From Bog-756 sp963713625 (lineage in GTDB: Bacteria; Actinomycetota; Acidimicrobiia; Acidimicrobiales; RAAP-2): a stretch of DNA of 64,000 bases. Both the position numbers and the translations under genes were made by a program. The DNA is taken from contig CAVQMN010000011.1 of the NCBI GenBank assembly GCA_963713625.1, positions 124,001-188,000 on the forward strand. Reading direction: 5' to 3'. Shown here piece after piece: positions 15,213-24,016 of the stretch. The notes below the pieces were generated by a model. The model made no database searches and was not told where the DNA came from. It saw only the letters and a program-made list of their open reading frames with translations. The stretch's first letter is position 1; every line of letters starts with the position of its first letter.

Positions 15213-16697
15213 TCAGGCCCCGACGGTCTCCGTCGTTTGTGCGGGCCTCATCTGGACGTCCGGGATCAGCGGACCGTAGGACCGGGACCGCAGGCATCCG
15301 GCCCACACGCCGGCCCCGTAGGCCACGTCATCGGCGATGGAGGCCAGCGACCACCGGACCGGATCGAGCCGGGGACGCCGCCGCCACCAGTCGACCAGTG
15401 GCGGGGCGAGGACCAGTCCCAGCACGGCCGCCCGCCGGCCCCGGAGGAGGGCCACGACCAGGGCGGGTCCGGCCAGCATGGTGGCGGCCCGGCCCGCGCC
15501 CACCAGCGTCCAGGCCGTGGCCTGCGCGCTCCACCGGGCGGTGGCCGACGGGGGAATGCCGTGGTCACGGACCCGCCGGGCCATGGTGGCGGTCGACCCG
15601 GCCACGACCGCCAGGGCGATGCGTCGGTGCCCGCTGAGGAGGGCCAGGGTACTGACCGCGGGCCACGGACGGAGGGCCAGCGGGGCCAGGCGGCCGGGGT
15701 GCCGTGCCGACAGCGGTCCGGCCGAGGTGCCGTAACGGAAGCGGCGGGTGAGCGTCCGAGCCCAGGTCGTGGGCTCGTCATGGAGCACGGTGACCGACGG
15801 TTCGTAGCGGACCCGCCATCCGCCGGCCAGGAGGCGCCACACCAGGTCCACGTCCTCGCCGACCCGGAGGTCGGCGTCGAAGCCCCGGCCCATCGCCGCC
15901 CGTCTGACCACCAGGGCGGCGGTGGGCACGTAGCGAACCGTCTTGTCCGGTGCCACCTCGCTCGGCTCCGGACCCATGTCCAGGGCCGAACGGGCATCGG
16001 CATACCGGGCCAGGGTGGGCTGGCCCGCCATCGTCGGGGCAACCCCCGGGTCGGAGCCACCGGGCCGGATCCGGGGGGCGACGGCTCCGATAGCAGGATC
16101 GTCGAACAGCCAGACCAGGCCCTCGAGCCACCCTTCGGTTCCGCGGCAGTCGCTGTCCACGAAGGCGATCAGGTCGGTGCCCACGGCCTCGAGTCCCTGG
16201 TTGCGCGCCGCCGCGGGCCCCCCGTTGTCCACCCGCCGGATCAGGCGGGCCCCGTGCCGCTCGCAGACCCGGGCCACGGCGTCCTCGTCGTCGGACCCAT
16301 CGTCGACCACCACCACCGGCACCTCGGATCCGAGCGAGGAAAGGCAGCGGTCCAGAGCCGAGCTGTCGTTGTGGACCGGCACCACCACGGTGACAGGGAG
16401 GGGGGCGGACCGCACCCCTGCCGCCGCGGTCGGAACCGCGACGGGAGCGGGCTTCGGCCTCGGGTGGGCCATGCCCGAGGCCACCAGGCGGCTGCCCAGC
16501 CCGCGGGCGCTTGGCGTCCCCGTCCCGCCGTCCAGCATCGAAGCCAGGGCGGCCACCCCCTCGGGACTCAGCGTGACCAGCCGCCCGGGGTGGCCGCCGA
16601 CCAGCGTGGTTCCCTCCCGGAAGGCTCGGACCGAGCGGTCGAGGACCAGTCCGAATCCATCAGGGAGCCCGGTCACAACGTCAGGGAGCCCGGTCAC
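15213..16697 (-). CDS. mftF: Mycofactocin glycosyltransferase MftF
   Basis: A 494-residue family-2 glycosyltransferase, last gene of the minus-strand mycofactocin run. MftF adds beta-1,4-glucose units to premycofactocin. The GT-A domain shows VVVPVHNDSS, VVVVDDGSDDED, NGGPAAARNQG, the metal-binding FVDSD and the GEDVDLVWRL motif (expected base); hydrophobic segments fill the last third, fitting a membrane-attached enzyme. An N-terminal region of about 120 residues precedes the GT domain, as in the family. The start GTG at 16695-16697 overlaps the SDR stop as GTGA; a 21-bp duplication creates a second possible GTG seven codons later. Confidence 0.93.
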   Translation of the reverse strand: MTGLPDVVTGLPDGFGLVLDRSVRAFREGTTLVGGHPGRLVTLSPEGVAALASMLDGGTGTPSARGLGSRLVASGMAHPRPKPAPVAVPTAAAGVRSAPLPVTVVVPVHNDSSALDRCLSSLGSEVPVVVVDDGSDDEDAVARVCERHGARLIRRVDNGGPAAARNQGLEAVGTDLIAFVDSDCRGTEGWLEGLVWLFDDPAIGAVAPRIRPGGSDPGVAPTMAGQPTLARYADARSALDMGPEPSEVAPDKTVRYVPTAALVVRRAAMGRGFDADLRVGEDVDLVWRLLAGGWRVRYEPSVTVLHDEPTTWARTLTRRFRYGTSAGPLSARHPGRLAPLALRPWPAVSTLALLSGHRRIALAVVAGSTATMARRVRDHGIPPSATARWSAQATAWTLVGAGRAATMLAGPALVVALLRGRRAAVLGLVLAPPLVDWWRRRPRLDPVRWSLASIADDVAYGAGVWAGCLRSRSYGPLIPDVQMRPAQTTETVGA

Positions 16698-16700
16698 AGC
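16659..16700 (-). repeat. 21-bp tandem duplication at the mftF start
   Basis: Two consecutive 21-bp units beginning TCAGGGAGCCCGGTCACA encode Val-Thr-Gly-Leu-Pro-Asp twice and duplicate the GTG start of mftF; the distal unit carries the overlapping stop of the upstream SDR. Confidence 0.85.
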
Positions 16701-17518
16701 GAGAGGCCACCGTCCACCGGGATCACCGCCCCGGTCAGTGCCCCGCTGTCCTCGCCGGCCAGCCACACCAATGCCGCCGCCACCTCCTCGGGGGCCAGGA
16801 GCCGGCCGACGGTCTGCTGGTCGGCGAACGACCGGGTGTCGTCGAGTCCGTAGAGCCGGGCACTCTCGTCCAGCATGGCCGTGGCCGTCGATCCCGGGCT
16901 GACCGCGTTGGCGGTGATGCCGGTTCCGGCGAGTTCGACGGCCAGGCCTCGGACCAGACCGGCCACCCCGGCCTTGGCCGCTCCGTAGGCGGCCAGCTTC
17001 GGAAGCCCCCGGGTGGCGGCGGCCGAAGCGACGGCCAGGAACCGGCCCTGGCGGGGGGAGGGCCGGCGGAGGAGCGCGGGAATTCCGACCCGGGCCGCGT
17101 TGATCGGACCACCCAGGTCCACGCCCAGCACCGCCCCCAGCTCCTCACCGGGCATCTCCCACAGCGGGACGCCACCGGCGATGACCCCGGCCACGGCCAC
17201 CATGGCATCGAGGCCGCCGAAGCGCTCCTCGGCCGTCTTCACCGCCGCCCCCAGCCCCTCGGGTTCGGTGGTGTCGGCCACGTGGGCCACCACCCGTTCG
17301 GCTCCGGGTCCGTCCCGGGCATCCGTCCGGGGGGCGACGGCCAGGGCCGCGGCCACCACTGCCTCCAGTTCGGCCACGGTGCCCATGGGGTAGGGGAGCC
17401 GGGGATCGTCGCGGCCCCGGTCCACGGCCACCACCGACCAGCCGGCTGCGGCCAACCCCCGGACAGTGGCCGCGCCGATCCCGCGCGCGGCCCCGGTGAC
17501 CACGGCCACCCTGTTCAC
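16694..17518 (-). CDS. Mycofactocin-associated SDR oxidoreductase
   Basis: A 274-residue short-chain dehydrogenase. TGAARGIG marks the nucleotide site and YGAAK the catalytic Tyr/Lys. Between beta-2 and beta-3 it carries an insertion (DRGRDDPRLPYPMGT and following, about residues 33-65), the hallmark of mycofactocin-dependent SDRs, in which the nicotinamide is thought to be held in place and reoxidised through mycofactocin rather than exchanged. Substrate unknown; the family oxidises alcohols. Start GTG at 17516-17518; the stop overlaps mftF. Its position between mftE and mftF supports the link. Confidence 0.9.
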   Translation of the reverse strand: MNRVAVVTGAARGIGAATVRGLAAAGWSVVAVDRGRDDPRLPYPMGTVAELEAVVAAALAVAPRTDARDGPGAERVVAHVADTTEPEGLGAAVKTAEERFGGLDAMVAVAGVIAGGVPLWEMPGEELGAVLGVDLGGPINAARVGIPALLRRPSPRQGRFLAVASAAATRGLPKLAAYGAAKAGVAGLVRGLAVELAGTGITANAVSPGSTATAMLDESARLYGLDDTRSFADQQTVGRLLAPEEVAAALVWLAGEDSGALTGAVIPVDGGLSL

Positions 17519-17543
17519 CCGGTCATCTCCATCGTCAGGCCAC

Positions 17544-17599
17544 CTCCATCGCCGTCACCATGCCACCGCTGCGTCGGCTCCATCGCCGTCACCATGCCG
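17544..17599. repeat. Direct repeat across the mftE/SDR junction
   Basis: CTCCATCGCCGTCACCATGCC occurs at 17544-17564 and again at 17578-17598, 34 bases apart. The second copy covers the end of mftE, the first lies in the 70-base gap, suggesting a local duplication that lengthened the gap. Confidence 0.75.
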
Positions 17600-18266
17600 A
17601 CGACACCCTGGCGAGGAGGGCGTCGACGGCCTCGGCCAGCAACCGGTGTCCCTCTGCCGCCGTTGACCCGGAAGGGTCGCCCAGCACCCCGTTGGCGCTG
17701 ACGGCCCGGACCCCCTGTTCGCAGAGGATGGGGAGGAGCGTGCCGATGGGCCGAAGGTCGCCGGCTTCGGCCCGCTCGAGGTGCACCCGCTCGGGGGCGA
17801 TGGCCAGCATCAGGGAGGTCTCGGTCCGACCGGCGTGCAGGTCGCCCCGCCACCTCGGGGACCATGCGCCGACACGGCGACCCTCGGCGCCGAGTCTGGC
17901 CACGGCCCGGGTCACCGGCTCGGCATTGCCGCCGTGGGTCGACACCACCAGGATGGTGTCGAAGGCCACGGCGGCCGACCGACCCAGCTCGATCAGGACC
18001 AGTTCGGTGACCTCGGACCCGATGGACACGGTTCCGGGAAAGTCCTGGTGCTCGCCACTGGATCCGTAGGCCAGCGCGGGGGCCACCACCAGCCTCGCGT
18101 CGCGTGCGGCCGCCCCGTCGGCCAGGGCCACGGCGATGTCGGTGTCGGTGCTGAGGGGAAGGTGGGGTCCGTGCTGCTCGGTCGAACCCACCGGGACGAG
18201 CAGGACACTGCCCGTGTCGATGCGCCGGGACAGGTCCGACCAGGTCATCCCCTCCAGTCGGTTCAC
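17589..18266 (-). CDS. mftE: Mycofactocin precursor peptidase MftE
   Basis: A 225-residue creatininase-family metallopeptidase. MftE cleaves the MftC-modified MftA C-terminus to release the Val-Tyr-derived unit (AGDP). Metal ligands appear in STEQHGPHLPLSTDTD (Glu, His, Asp), in STHGGN (His) and in the later AGRTETS region; GEHQDFPGTVSIG is also typical. The GTG at 18264-18266 overlaps the ETF-beta stop as GTGA, which fixes the start; an internal ATG six codons later is the alternative. Slightly shorter than mycobacterial MftE (about 250 residues). Confidence 0.93.
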   Translation of the reverse strand: MNRLEGMTWSDLSRRIDTGSVLLVPVGSTEQHGPHLPLSTDTDIAVALADGAAARDARLVVAPALAYGSSGEHQDFPGTVSIGSEVTELVLIELGRSAAVAFDTILVVSTHGGNAEPVTRAVARLGAEGRRVGAWSPRWRGDLHAGRTETSLMLAIAPERVHLERAEAGDLRPIGTLLPILCEQGVRAVSANGVLGDPSGSTAAEGHRLLAEAVDALLARVSSAW

Positions 18267-19201
18267 CCTTCCCCCCCGACGGGATGGCCGAGGTCGGGCG
18301 GCCCCTCGAGGTAGCCGTGCCGCACCAGAAATCCGATCAGCGCGTCGGCGGCCTCGGCGCTCCCCACCGGACCGACGACCATGGGCGGATCGTGGGACAC
18401 CAGCGCGCCGGTCAGGGCCAGCAGGCGGAGCCGCGGATCGTCGCCCTCGGGGGCAGGCAGCACCCTGGCCCGGGGAGCGAAGGCCCGGCTCTGGCCCACG
18501 CGGACCGGGCCCCGCTGGTCCTTGGCGTGGAGGTCGGTCCGGAGCGGCGTCCGGTCCACCGGGACGACCATCGACTCGGCGGCCAGGGCGCCGGCCAGCG
18601 ATCCCCGGCGCAACCGGGTTCCGGCCGGTTCCACCGAACACACCGCGGGCAGTGACACCCGCAGCCGCTCGCGCCATCCACCGTCGAGTCGGCGCTCGGC
18701 CGACAGTTCTTTCTCGGCCGGCTCGAGTGCCACCAGTCCGAGGGCCTGGGCCGCACCCAGCTCGTGGGCCACGAAGGCGGGGAGAGCGCCCGTCCCCCGG
18801 TCGACCGAGCGGTCCCCGCACAGCACGAGCGACGGCGGGCCCCATGGCCCGATGGCGGCCACCAGCCGGCGGGCCAGATCGTGTTCGTCCTCGGCGAGCT
18901 CGGAGACAGAGCCGCGTTCCAGCTCCCGCTCGGGCACGGGGACCCGCAGGACCGAGGCTCCGAGCGCCGCCACCTGGCGGAGCACGGGCTCCGTGCTCGG
19001 GGGCCCGGCGGTGATGGCCAACAGGCGCCCCGACCACCTGTCGCAGATACGGAGCGCGTGCTCGAGGGCGGCGCCGTCGGGAGCGGAGAGCCCGATGCCC
19101 CACGCATCCTGGCGCACCGAGCCGGTCAGCGGATCGACCTCCGGCTTGAGGTCGGTGATCCTCAACAGCACGACCACGAGCGGGCCGACGTGCTCGCTCA
19201 C
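18263..19201 (-). CDS. Mycofactocin-locus electron transfer flavoprotein, beta subunit (FixA-like)
   Basis: A 312-residue divergent ETF-beta. VVVLLRITD begins the nucleotide-binding fold, WGIGLSAPDGAALEHALRI matches the family DxxAlExAL region, and VLCGDRSVDRGTGALPAFVA corresponds to the segment that contacts AMP. It is longer and more divergent than housekeeping ETF-beta (about 260 residues). With the alpha subunit it would carry electrons from dehydrogenases to the FixC-type quinone oxidoreductase encoded in between. The GTG at 19199-19201, eight bases after the FixX stop, is preferred to an upstream ATG that would overlap FixX by 60 bases. Confidence 0.85.
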   Translation of the reverse strand: MSEHVGPLVVVLLRITDLKPEVDPLTGSVRQDAWGIGLSAPDGAALEHALRICDRWSGRLLAITAGPPSTEPVLRQVAALGASVLRVPVPERELERGSVSELAEDEHDLARRLVAAIGPWGPPSLVLCGDRSVDRGTGALPAFVAHELGAAQALGLVALEPAEKELSAERRLDGGWRERLRVSLPAVCSVEPAGTRLRRGSLAGALAAESMVVPVDRTPLRTDLHAKDQRGPVRVGQSRAFAPRARVLPAPEGDDPRLRLLALTGALVSHDPPMVVGPVGSAEAADALIGFLVRHGYLEGPPDLGHPVGGEG

Positions 19202-19208
19202 CGCGGCA

Positions 19209-19622
19209 CTATCCGTGGTGGAAGACGACACCGTTGCCTCCGTCGGGATAGGTCCAGGTGATGGCGCCATCTTCGTTGCACACCATGTAGCAGGTCCCGC
19301 ACTCGAAGCACTCCTCGTAGTTGAAGAGGATGCCCCCGTCGGAGGTCGGGGCGAACAGGTCGGCCGGGCATGCGGTCACGCACGCCCGCGTGGTGCAGGA
19401 GCGGCACACATCGGAGTCGACGCAGATGTGGGCCCGCTCCCCGACACGGAAGTCGACCGTGGCCATGCGGTCCTCGAACGACACGCCTCGCCACCGGATG
19501 CTCCCCGCTTCACCGGATGGATCCGGCGACCCGGTGGAGTCCGGCACCCCGGGCGCGTCCGACGCCGGTGCGACGCGCAGAGGGCTGGGCCGCTCCGCCC
19601 CCTTCCGCCCGCCCCACTTCAT
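19209..19622 (-). CDS. FixX-like ferredoxin
   Basis: A 137-residue Fe-S protein of the FixX type, the small subunit that works with FixC in electron transfer to quinone. Cysteines are arranged as CRSCTTRACVTACPAD and CFECGTCYMVC, followed by ITWTYPDGG, the usual end of FixX and of the ETF-QO C-terminus. FixX proteins are about 95-100 residues; here there is an extra 40-residue polar N-terminus. ATG overlaps the FixC stop as ATGA. Confidence 0.92.
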   Translation of the reverse strand: MKWGGRKGAERPSPLRVAPASDAPGVPDSTGSPDPSGEAGSIRWRGVSFEDRMATVDFRVGERAHICVDSDVCRSCTTRACVTACPADLFAPTSDGGILFNYEECFECGTCYMVCNEDGAITWTYPDGGNGVVFHHG

Positions 19623-20980
19623 CCGAAGATCCTCAGTCCGCGCACGGTGTCGGCGGCCAGCTCCCGCAACTTGACGCCGTGCCGGGCCGCCGCCTCCTTG
19701 GTGAGCCGCAGGCCACCGGGCTTGGGCGTGGGATTGGTCACGGTGAACATCCCGGCGGCGAGGTCGCAGAGGAGCCCGGGGTAGCGGCCCTGGACCCGTT
19801 CGGACAGGACCAGGGCCGGGGCTTTGCGCAGCCGTTTGTGATCGGCCAGGACGAACTGCTGCTCCAGGTCGGCCCGGTAGGAGTCCAGCCCCTGCGCCGA
19901 GCAGTCTCCCGAGGTGATGGCCCGGTCCGCCGCCCGACCGGCGGCGTACCCCGATCCGATGGCGAAGTTGACTCCCTCCAGCCAGAGGCCGGCAGCCAGG
20001 GTCATGGCCGCGGCATCGCCGGCGATGACCATGCCGTCGGTGGCCAGTGGGGGCATCGTGTCGTATCCGCCCTCGGGGATGAGGTGGGCTGCATACTCCC
20101 GAAGGGTCGACCCCCGCAGGTAGGGGGCGATCGAGGGGTGCTCCTTGAGGTCGGCGATGAGCTCCTCGGGTCGGATCCCGGAGGAGGCCAGGTCGGGGAG
20201 CGACAACACCACACCGACGCTCACCGTGTCGGTGTTGGTGTAGAGGAATCCGCCTCCGGGCACGCTGCGGGTGCAGCCGAGCATCTCGATGTCGACCCCC
20301 TCGTGGCTCTGCACGCCGAATCGCTCGTTGATGGTCTCTTCGGGCAGCTCCAGCACCTCTTTGACGCCGAGGGTGTGGTGGGACGCCTCGGCCCGGGCCA
20401 GCATGCCGGCCTCCTTGGCCAGGAACGAGTTGACCCCGTCGCAGGCGATGACCACCTTGGCCCTGAGCTCCGCACCGTCCCGGTCGGTGCGGACGCCGAC
20501 CACCCGGCCGAATCCGTCCCGGACCAGGCCGGTGGCCACGGTCGAGGTCAGCAGTCTGGCCCCGGCGCCGGTGGCCTTGTCCGCCAACCACGAATCGAAG
20601 TGCGAGCGCAGCGTGGTCATGCCGTTGTAGGGCGCCACACCCCAGGCCTGCGAGCGGTAGTCGACGGACACCGATTCGGTCGGGGTCATCATGGCGGTCG
20701 ACCGACGGACCACCCATCGCTCGACCGGCACCTCCTCCCACCATCCGGGGATGATCCCGTCGAGTACCCGGCCGTAGACCACGCCCCCGTAGACGTTCTT
20801 CGATCCGGGGAACGGGCCGCGTTCGACCATGACCACCGAGCGACCGGCTCGGGCCAGGGCCAGGGCGGCGGCGGACCCCGCCGGCCCGGCCCCGACCACC
20901 ACCGCATCGAAGGTCGCCGCCTCCTCGGTGCCCGCCGGAGAGACAGTGCCCGCGGGAGACACGGTCTCGTCCTCAGCCAC
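19619..20980 (-). CDS. FixC-like ETF:quinone oxidoreductase flavoprotein
   Basis: A 453-residue FAD protein of the geranylgeranyl-reductase/FixC group. GAGPAGSAAALALARAG (about residues 30-46) is the dinucleotide site, ERGPFPGSKNVYGG the FixC signature, and GMVIAGDAAAM the second FAD motif. It lacks the Fe-S cluster of full-length ETF-QO, which is supplied by FixX downstream. It would accept electrons from the locus ETF and reduce membrane quinone. The GTG at 20978-20980 overlaps the ETF-alpha stop. Confidence 0.92.
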   Translation of the reverse strand: MAEDETVSPAGTVSPAGTEEAATFDAVVVGAGPAGSAAALALARAGRSVVMVERGPFPGSKNVYGGVVYGRVLDGIIPGWWEEVPVERWVVRRSTAMMTPTESVSVDYRSQAWGVAPYNGMTTLRSHFDSWLADKATGAGARLLTSTVATGLVRDGFGRVVGVRTDRDGAELRAKVVIACDGVNSFLAKEAGMLARAEASHHTLGVKEVLELPEETINERFGVQSHEGVDIEMLGCTRSVPGGGFLYTNTDTVSVGVVLSLPDLASSGIRPEELIADLKEHPSIAPYLRGSTLREYAAHLIPEGGYDTMPPLATDGMVIAGDAAAMTLAAGLWLEGVNFAIGSGYAAGRAADRAITSGDCSAQGLDSYRADLEQQFVLADHKRLRKAPALVLSERVQGRYPGLLCDLAAGMFTVTNPTPKPGGLRLTKEAAARHGVKLRELAADTVRGLRIFG

Positions 20981-22007
20981 CGTGCACCCCGAAGCGGCGG
21001 CCCAGCTCGACCAGCAGGGCCCGGGCATCGGTGACCAGGCCCAAGTCGGCCATGGCCGTCATCGGGCAGGACGGATCGGTGTTGACGCTCACGATGTGCC
21101 GGGGCGTCCCGATCCCGCCGACGTGCTGTGCCGCCCCCGACACACCGAGGGCCACGTACAGGTCGGGGTCGATGGCCACACCGGTGGTGCCGATCTGGCG
21201 CTCGTAGCCGGTCCACCCGGCGTCGGTGGCCACTCGGGTGGCACCGGCCGAGGCACCGATGGCTGCCGCCACCTGCACCAGCAGGTCGAACAACGCCACC
21301 GCCTGCCGGTCGTCCGAACCCAGGGCCAACCCGGCCCCGCCGGCCATGACCCGAGTGGCCTCGGCCAGGTCCATGGTGTGCACGTCCGGCTCGAGGACGG
21401 CGGTGACTTCGGGATCCGGCGGTCCGGGTTCGACCCCTGGTCGTTCCGACCCGAGGACGAGCGCTTCCACCACGCACTCGTGACCCTCGGTGCTCACGGA
21501 CCGGCTGTTGGGCACGAGGGTGACCACGGCCGGGCCGTCCACCTCGACGGGCACCAGGACCCGGTCGTCGAGACGGGACAGCGTGGTCCAGACCCGGAGC
21601 TCACCCTGAGGGCCCGGCCCGCAGCCCGCGCGCACCGCATGGGCCAACAGCCGGCGGTCCAGCGAGGCGGCCAGGCGGGGGGCGAGATCACGTCCGTCGG
21701 GCGAGGCGGGCAGGATGACCAGTGGAGCCGTGCCCAGGACGGGGGCCAGTCGGCGGGCCAGGGCCGCGGGCGCCAGGCCCTCGCCGGTCTCGTGCCACCG
21801 GACGCGGCGGGCGCCTACCAGGGCACCAGCCCCAACCTCGGAACCGGATCCGACCACGATGGCCTCGCCCCCGGCCTCGGCCACGGCCTCGTCGGCCCCG
21901 GCCGGAAGCCGGCCGTCGCGCACCACCACCACGGCCACGGACGTGGTGGTGGTGCCGGGGACGTGTGGGATCGATTCCCGGTCCGCGGGGCGAGTAGGGG
22001 CGCTCAC
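20973..22007 (-). CDS. Mycofactocin-locus electron transfer flavoprotein, alpha subunit (FixB-like)
   Basis: A 344-residue ETF-alpha. The C-terminal FAD domain is well conserved: GATRVATDAGWTGYERQIG, then GVAIDPDLYVALGVSGAAQH and HIVSVNTDPSCPM, matching the FAD-contacting loops of ETF-alpha. The N-terminal domain is poorly conserved, as is common. The GTG at 22005-22007 overlaps the stop of the OYE gene as GTGA; its stop overlaps the FixC start. Located between mycofactocin oxidoreductases, it is most simply a dedicated electron carrier for that system (inference). Confidence 0.93.
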   Translation of the reverse strand: MSAPTRPADRESIPHVPGTTTTSVAVVVVRDGRLPAGADEAVAEAGGEAIVVGSGSEVGAGALVGARRVRWHETGEGLAPAALARRLAPVLGTAPLVILPASPDGRDLAPRLAASLDRRLLAHAVRAGCGPGPQGELRVWTTLSRLDDRVLVPVEVDGPAVVTLVPNSRSVSTEGHECVVEALVLGSERPGVEPGPPDPEVTAVLEPDVHTMDLAEATRVMAGGAGLALGSDDRQAVALFDLLVQVAAAIGASAGATRVATDAGWTGYERQIGTTGVAIDPDLYVALGVSGAAQHVGGIGTPRHIVSVNTDPSCPMTAMADLGLVTDARALLVELGRRFGVHGG

Positions 22008-24001
22008 AGGGAGACCGCCACCCGGTGGCCCTCGATCACCGCGGCATGGGCCCGCCGCGGAGCCAGGCAGTCCCCGATGCGGTGCACCGGGAAATCGCTG
22101 CCGTCGAGCTCTCGCCACAGTTCGTCCTCGGGCTGCTGGTGCACCGCGCAGACCACCCAATCGCAGACCCGTTCCCGGTCGGTGCCGGTCGGATGGTGCT
22201 GCAGGGTGAGCACGACCCCACCCCTCCCGACCACACCGTCTCCGTCGCCACCCTCTTCGTCCGCCTGGGGGCGTACCCCCATCGGCACCAGGTCGACGCT
22301 CTGGGTGATGCCCTTGGCGTGGGCCTTCACGTTCCAGGTCTCCATGTCCAGGGTCACCCCCAGATCCTGGGCCACCACCATTCCGTTGGTCACGATCTCC
22401 ACCTGGCACCCGCGGTCGGCCAACAGTTCGGCGGTCGACGTGGCCTGGTGGAAGCCGAGTTCGTCCACCACCACGACCTGGCCTTCGGGTTCGGCCCGAC
22501 CTTCGAGGACGTCGCGCACGTCCACCACCCGGGCGTGGTCCGCGCCCCACCAGGGAGGGGCCGGCCGGGCCCCGGTGGCCACGATCACCGCGTCGGGGTG
22601 TTCGGCCTCGACCCTGGCCCTGGTGGCCGTGGTCCCGGTGGCCACCTCCACCCCCAGGCGTCGTGCCGCCACCACCAGATTGCGGGTGATGTCGAGGAAT
22701 TCGGCCCGGCTGGGCACGGTGGCGGCCACCTGGACCTGGCCGCCGAGCCGGTCGTGGCGCTCGAAGAGGATGACCTGGTGCCCCCGCTCGGCCGCGGAGA
22801 CGGCGGCCTGGAGCCCCCCGGGTCCGCCGCCGACCACCACCACCTTCCGTCGGCGGATGGGTGGCGGGACCGGCGTCGACTCGCGTCCCGCCCCCGGGTT
22901 CTCGATACAGCCGAGCCAGCGGTTGAGGCCCATCCGCCCGACGCACTCCTGGTTGCAGGAGAGGCAGGTGCGGATGTCGGTGGCATGGCCCGATCGGGCC
23001 TTGGCCGCGAAGTCGGGGTCGGCGATCTGGCCGCGGACCACACCGACCAGGTCGCACAGTCCCTCCTCGAGGGCGCGGTCGGCCTGCCTCGGGTCCTTGA
23101 ACCGGCCGACGCCCACCACCGGCACACCCACTGCGGCGCGAATGGCGCTCGGGATGAACATGGCGTAGCCGGGTGGGATCTGCATGCTGGCCTCGATCAT
23201 GTAGAGGGTGGCGGTGGCCACCCCGATCGACGTGTTGATGTAGTCGACCTGGCCGGTGCCGTCGACCAACCGGGCCACGGCCACCGCATCCTCGATCCCC
23301 GTACCACCTTCGATCAGCTCGTCCCCACACAGGCGCACCCCGAGGGCCCGATCGCTGCCGATGACCTCGCGCACGGCGTCGACGATCTCCAACAGCAGAC
23401 GGGCCCGGTTGATGAGGGTGCCGCCGTAGTGGTCGGTTCTGGTGTTGGTGGCCGGGGAGAGAAAGCCCCGCACGATGGACGAGTGGGAGCACTGCAGCTC
23501 GATCCCGTCGAATCCGCCCTCCAGGCAATGAGCGGCCACGGTGGCATACCCGTCGATGATCTCGGCGATCTCGTGGGCCTCGACCGCCTTTGGAACCTCG
23601 CGGAACAACGGGTCGGGGACCGGGCTCGGAGCCCACACCGGCAAGCGCGAGTACATGCTCGAGGCCTGGCCGCCGTTGTGGTTGATCTGGGCGAAGACGG
23701 GCACGCCGTGGGCGTGGACGCGCTCGGTGATCCTTCGGTACCCCGCGACCACTTCGGGGTTGAACCCGTGGATGAGCTTCTCGTAGGGCCAGTCGGTCGG
23801 ATGGGTCGAATGCTCCTCGGTGATGATCAGCCCGGCGCCGCCGGCGGCCCGGGCCCCGTAGTAGGCCGCATGCTGCTCTGTGGGCAGGCCGTCGGCCGCG
23901 TAGTTGGTCAGGTGGGCGGAGAAGACGATCCGGTTGGGGACGGTGACCGGCCCGATACGCAAGGGCTGAAAGAGATGTCGGTAGCGGGTGCCTGCGCTCA
24001 T
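22004..24001 (-). CDS. Mycofactocin-system FadH/OYE-family oxidoreductase (proximal to ETF)
   Basis: A 665-residue multidomain flavoenzyme like 2,4-dienoyl-CoA reductase and trimethylamine dehydrogenase. An N-terminal TIM barrel (about 1-350) binds FMN; CLSCNQECVG plus a Cys eleven residues on (LGCIENP) binds [4Fe-4S]; the C-terminal half has two dinucleotide folds, the first with VVVGGGPGGLQAA. Two such paralogues are typical companions of mycofactocin genes; their substrates are not known. It is translationally coupled to ETF-alpha, so it may feed or draw electrons from that carrier. Confidence 0.93.
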   Translation of the reverse strand: MSAGTRYRHLFQPLRIGPVTVPNRIVFSAHLTNYAADGLPTEQHAAYYGARAAGGAGLIITEEHSTHPTDWPYEKLIHGFNPEVVAGYRRITERVHAHGVPVFAQINHNGGQASSMYSRLPVWAPSPVPDPLFREVPKAVEAHEIAEIIDGYATVAAHCLEGGFDGIELQCSHSSIVRGFLSPATNTRTDHYGGTLINRARLLLEIVDAVREVIGSDRALGVRLCGDELIEGGTGIEDAVAVARLVDGTGQVDYINTSIGVATATLYMIEASMQIPPGYAMFIPSAIRAAVGVPVVGVGRFKDPRQADRALEEGLCDLVGVVRGQIADPDFAAKARSGHATDIRTCLSCNQECVGRMGLNRWLGCIENPGAGRESTPVPPPIRRRKVVVVGGGPGGLQAAVSAAERGHQVILFERHDRLGGQVQVAATVPSRAEFLDITRNLVVAARRLGVEVATGTTATRARVEAEHPDAVIVATGARPAPPWWGADHARVVDVRDVLEGRAEPEGQVVVVDELGFHQATSTAELLADRGCQVEIVTNGMVVAQDLGVTLDMETWNVKAHAKGITQSVDLVPMGVRPQADEEGGDGDGVVGRGGVVLTLQHHPTGTDRERVCDWVVCAVHQQPEDELWRELDGSDFPVHRIGDCLAPRRAHAAVIEGHRVAVSL

Positions 24002-24016
24002 CGGACAGTCCGGAGC

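Noticed and set aside
15185..15215. GGTCGAATCC, resembling a tRNA T-loop
   Set aside because: The flanks pair as an 8-bp palindrome around it rather than as a T-arm, there is no acceptor or anticodon stem, and it adjoins the mftF stop. No tRNA or rRNA gene was found anywhere in the window.
19370..21034. Long open frame antisense to fixC/ETF-alpha
   Set aside because: It mirrors the codon structure of the opposite strand in GC-rich DNA, has no domain character and no ribosome site; similar antisense frames occur over the OYE and MFS genes.
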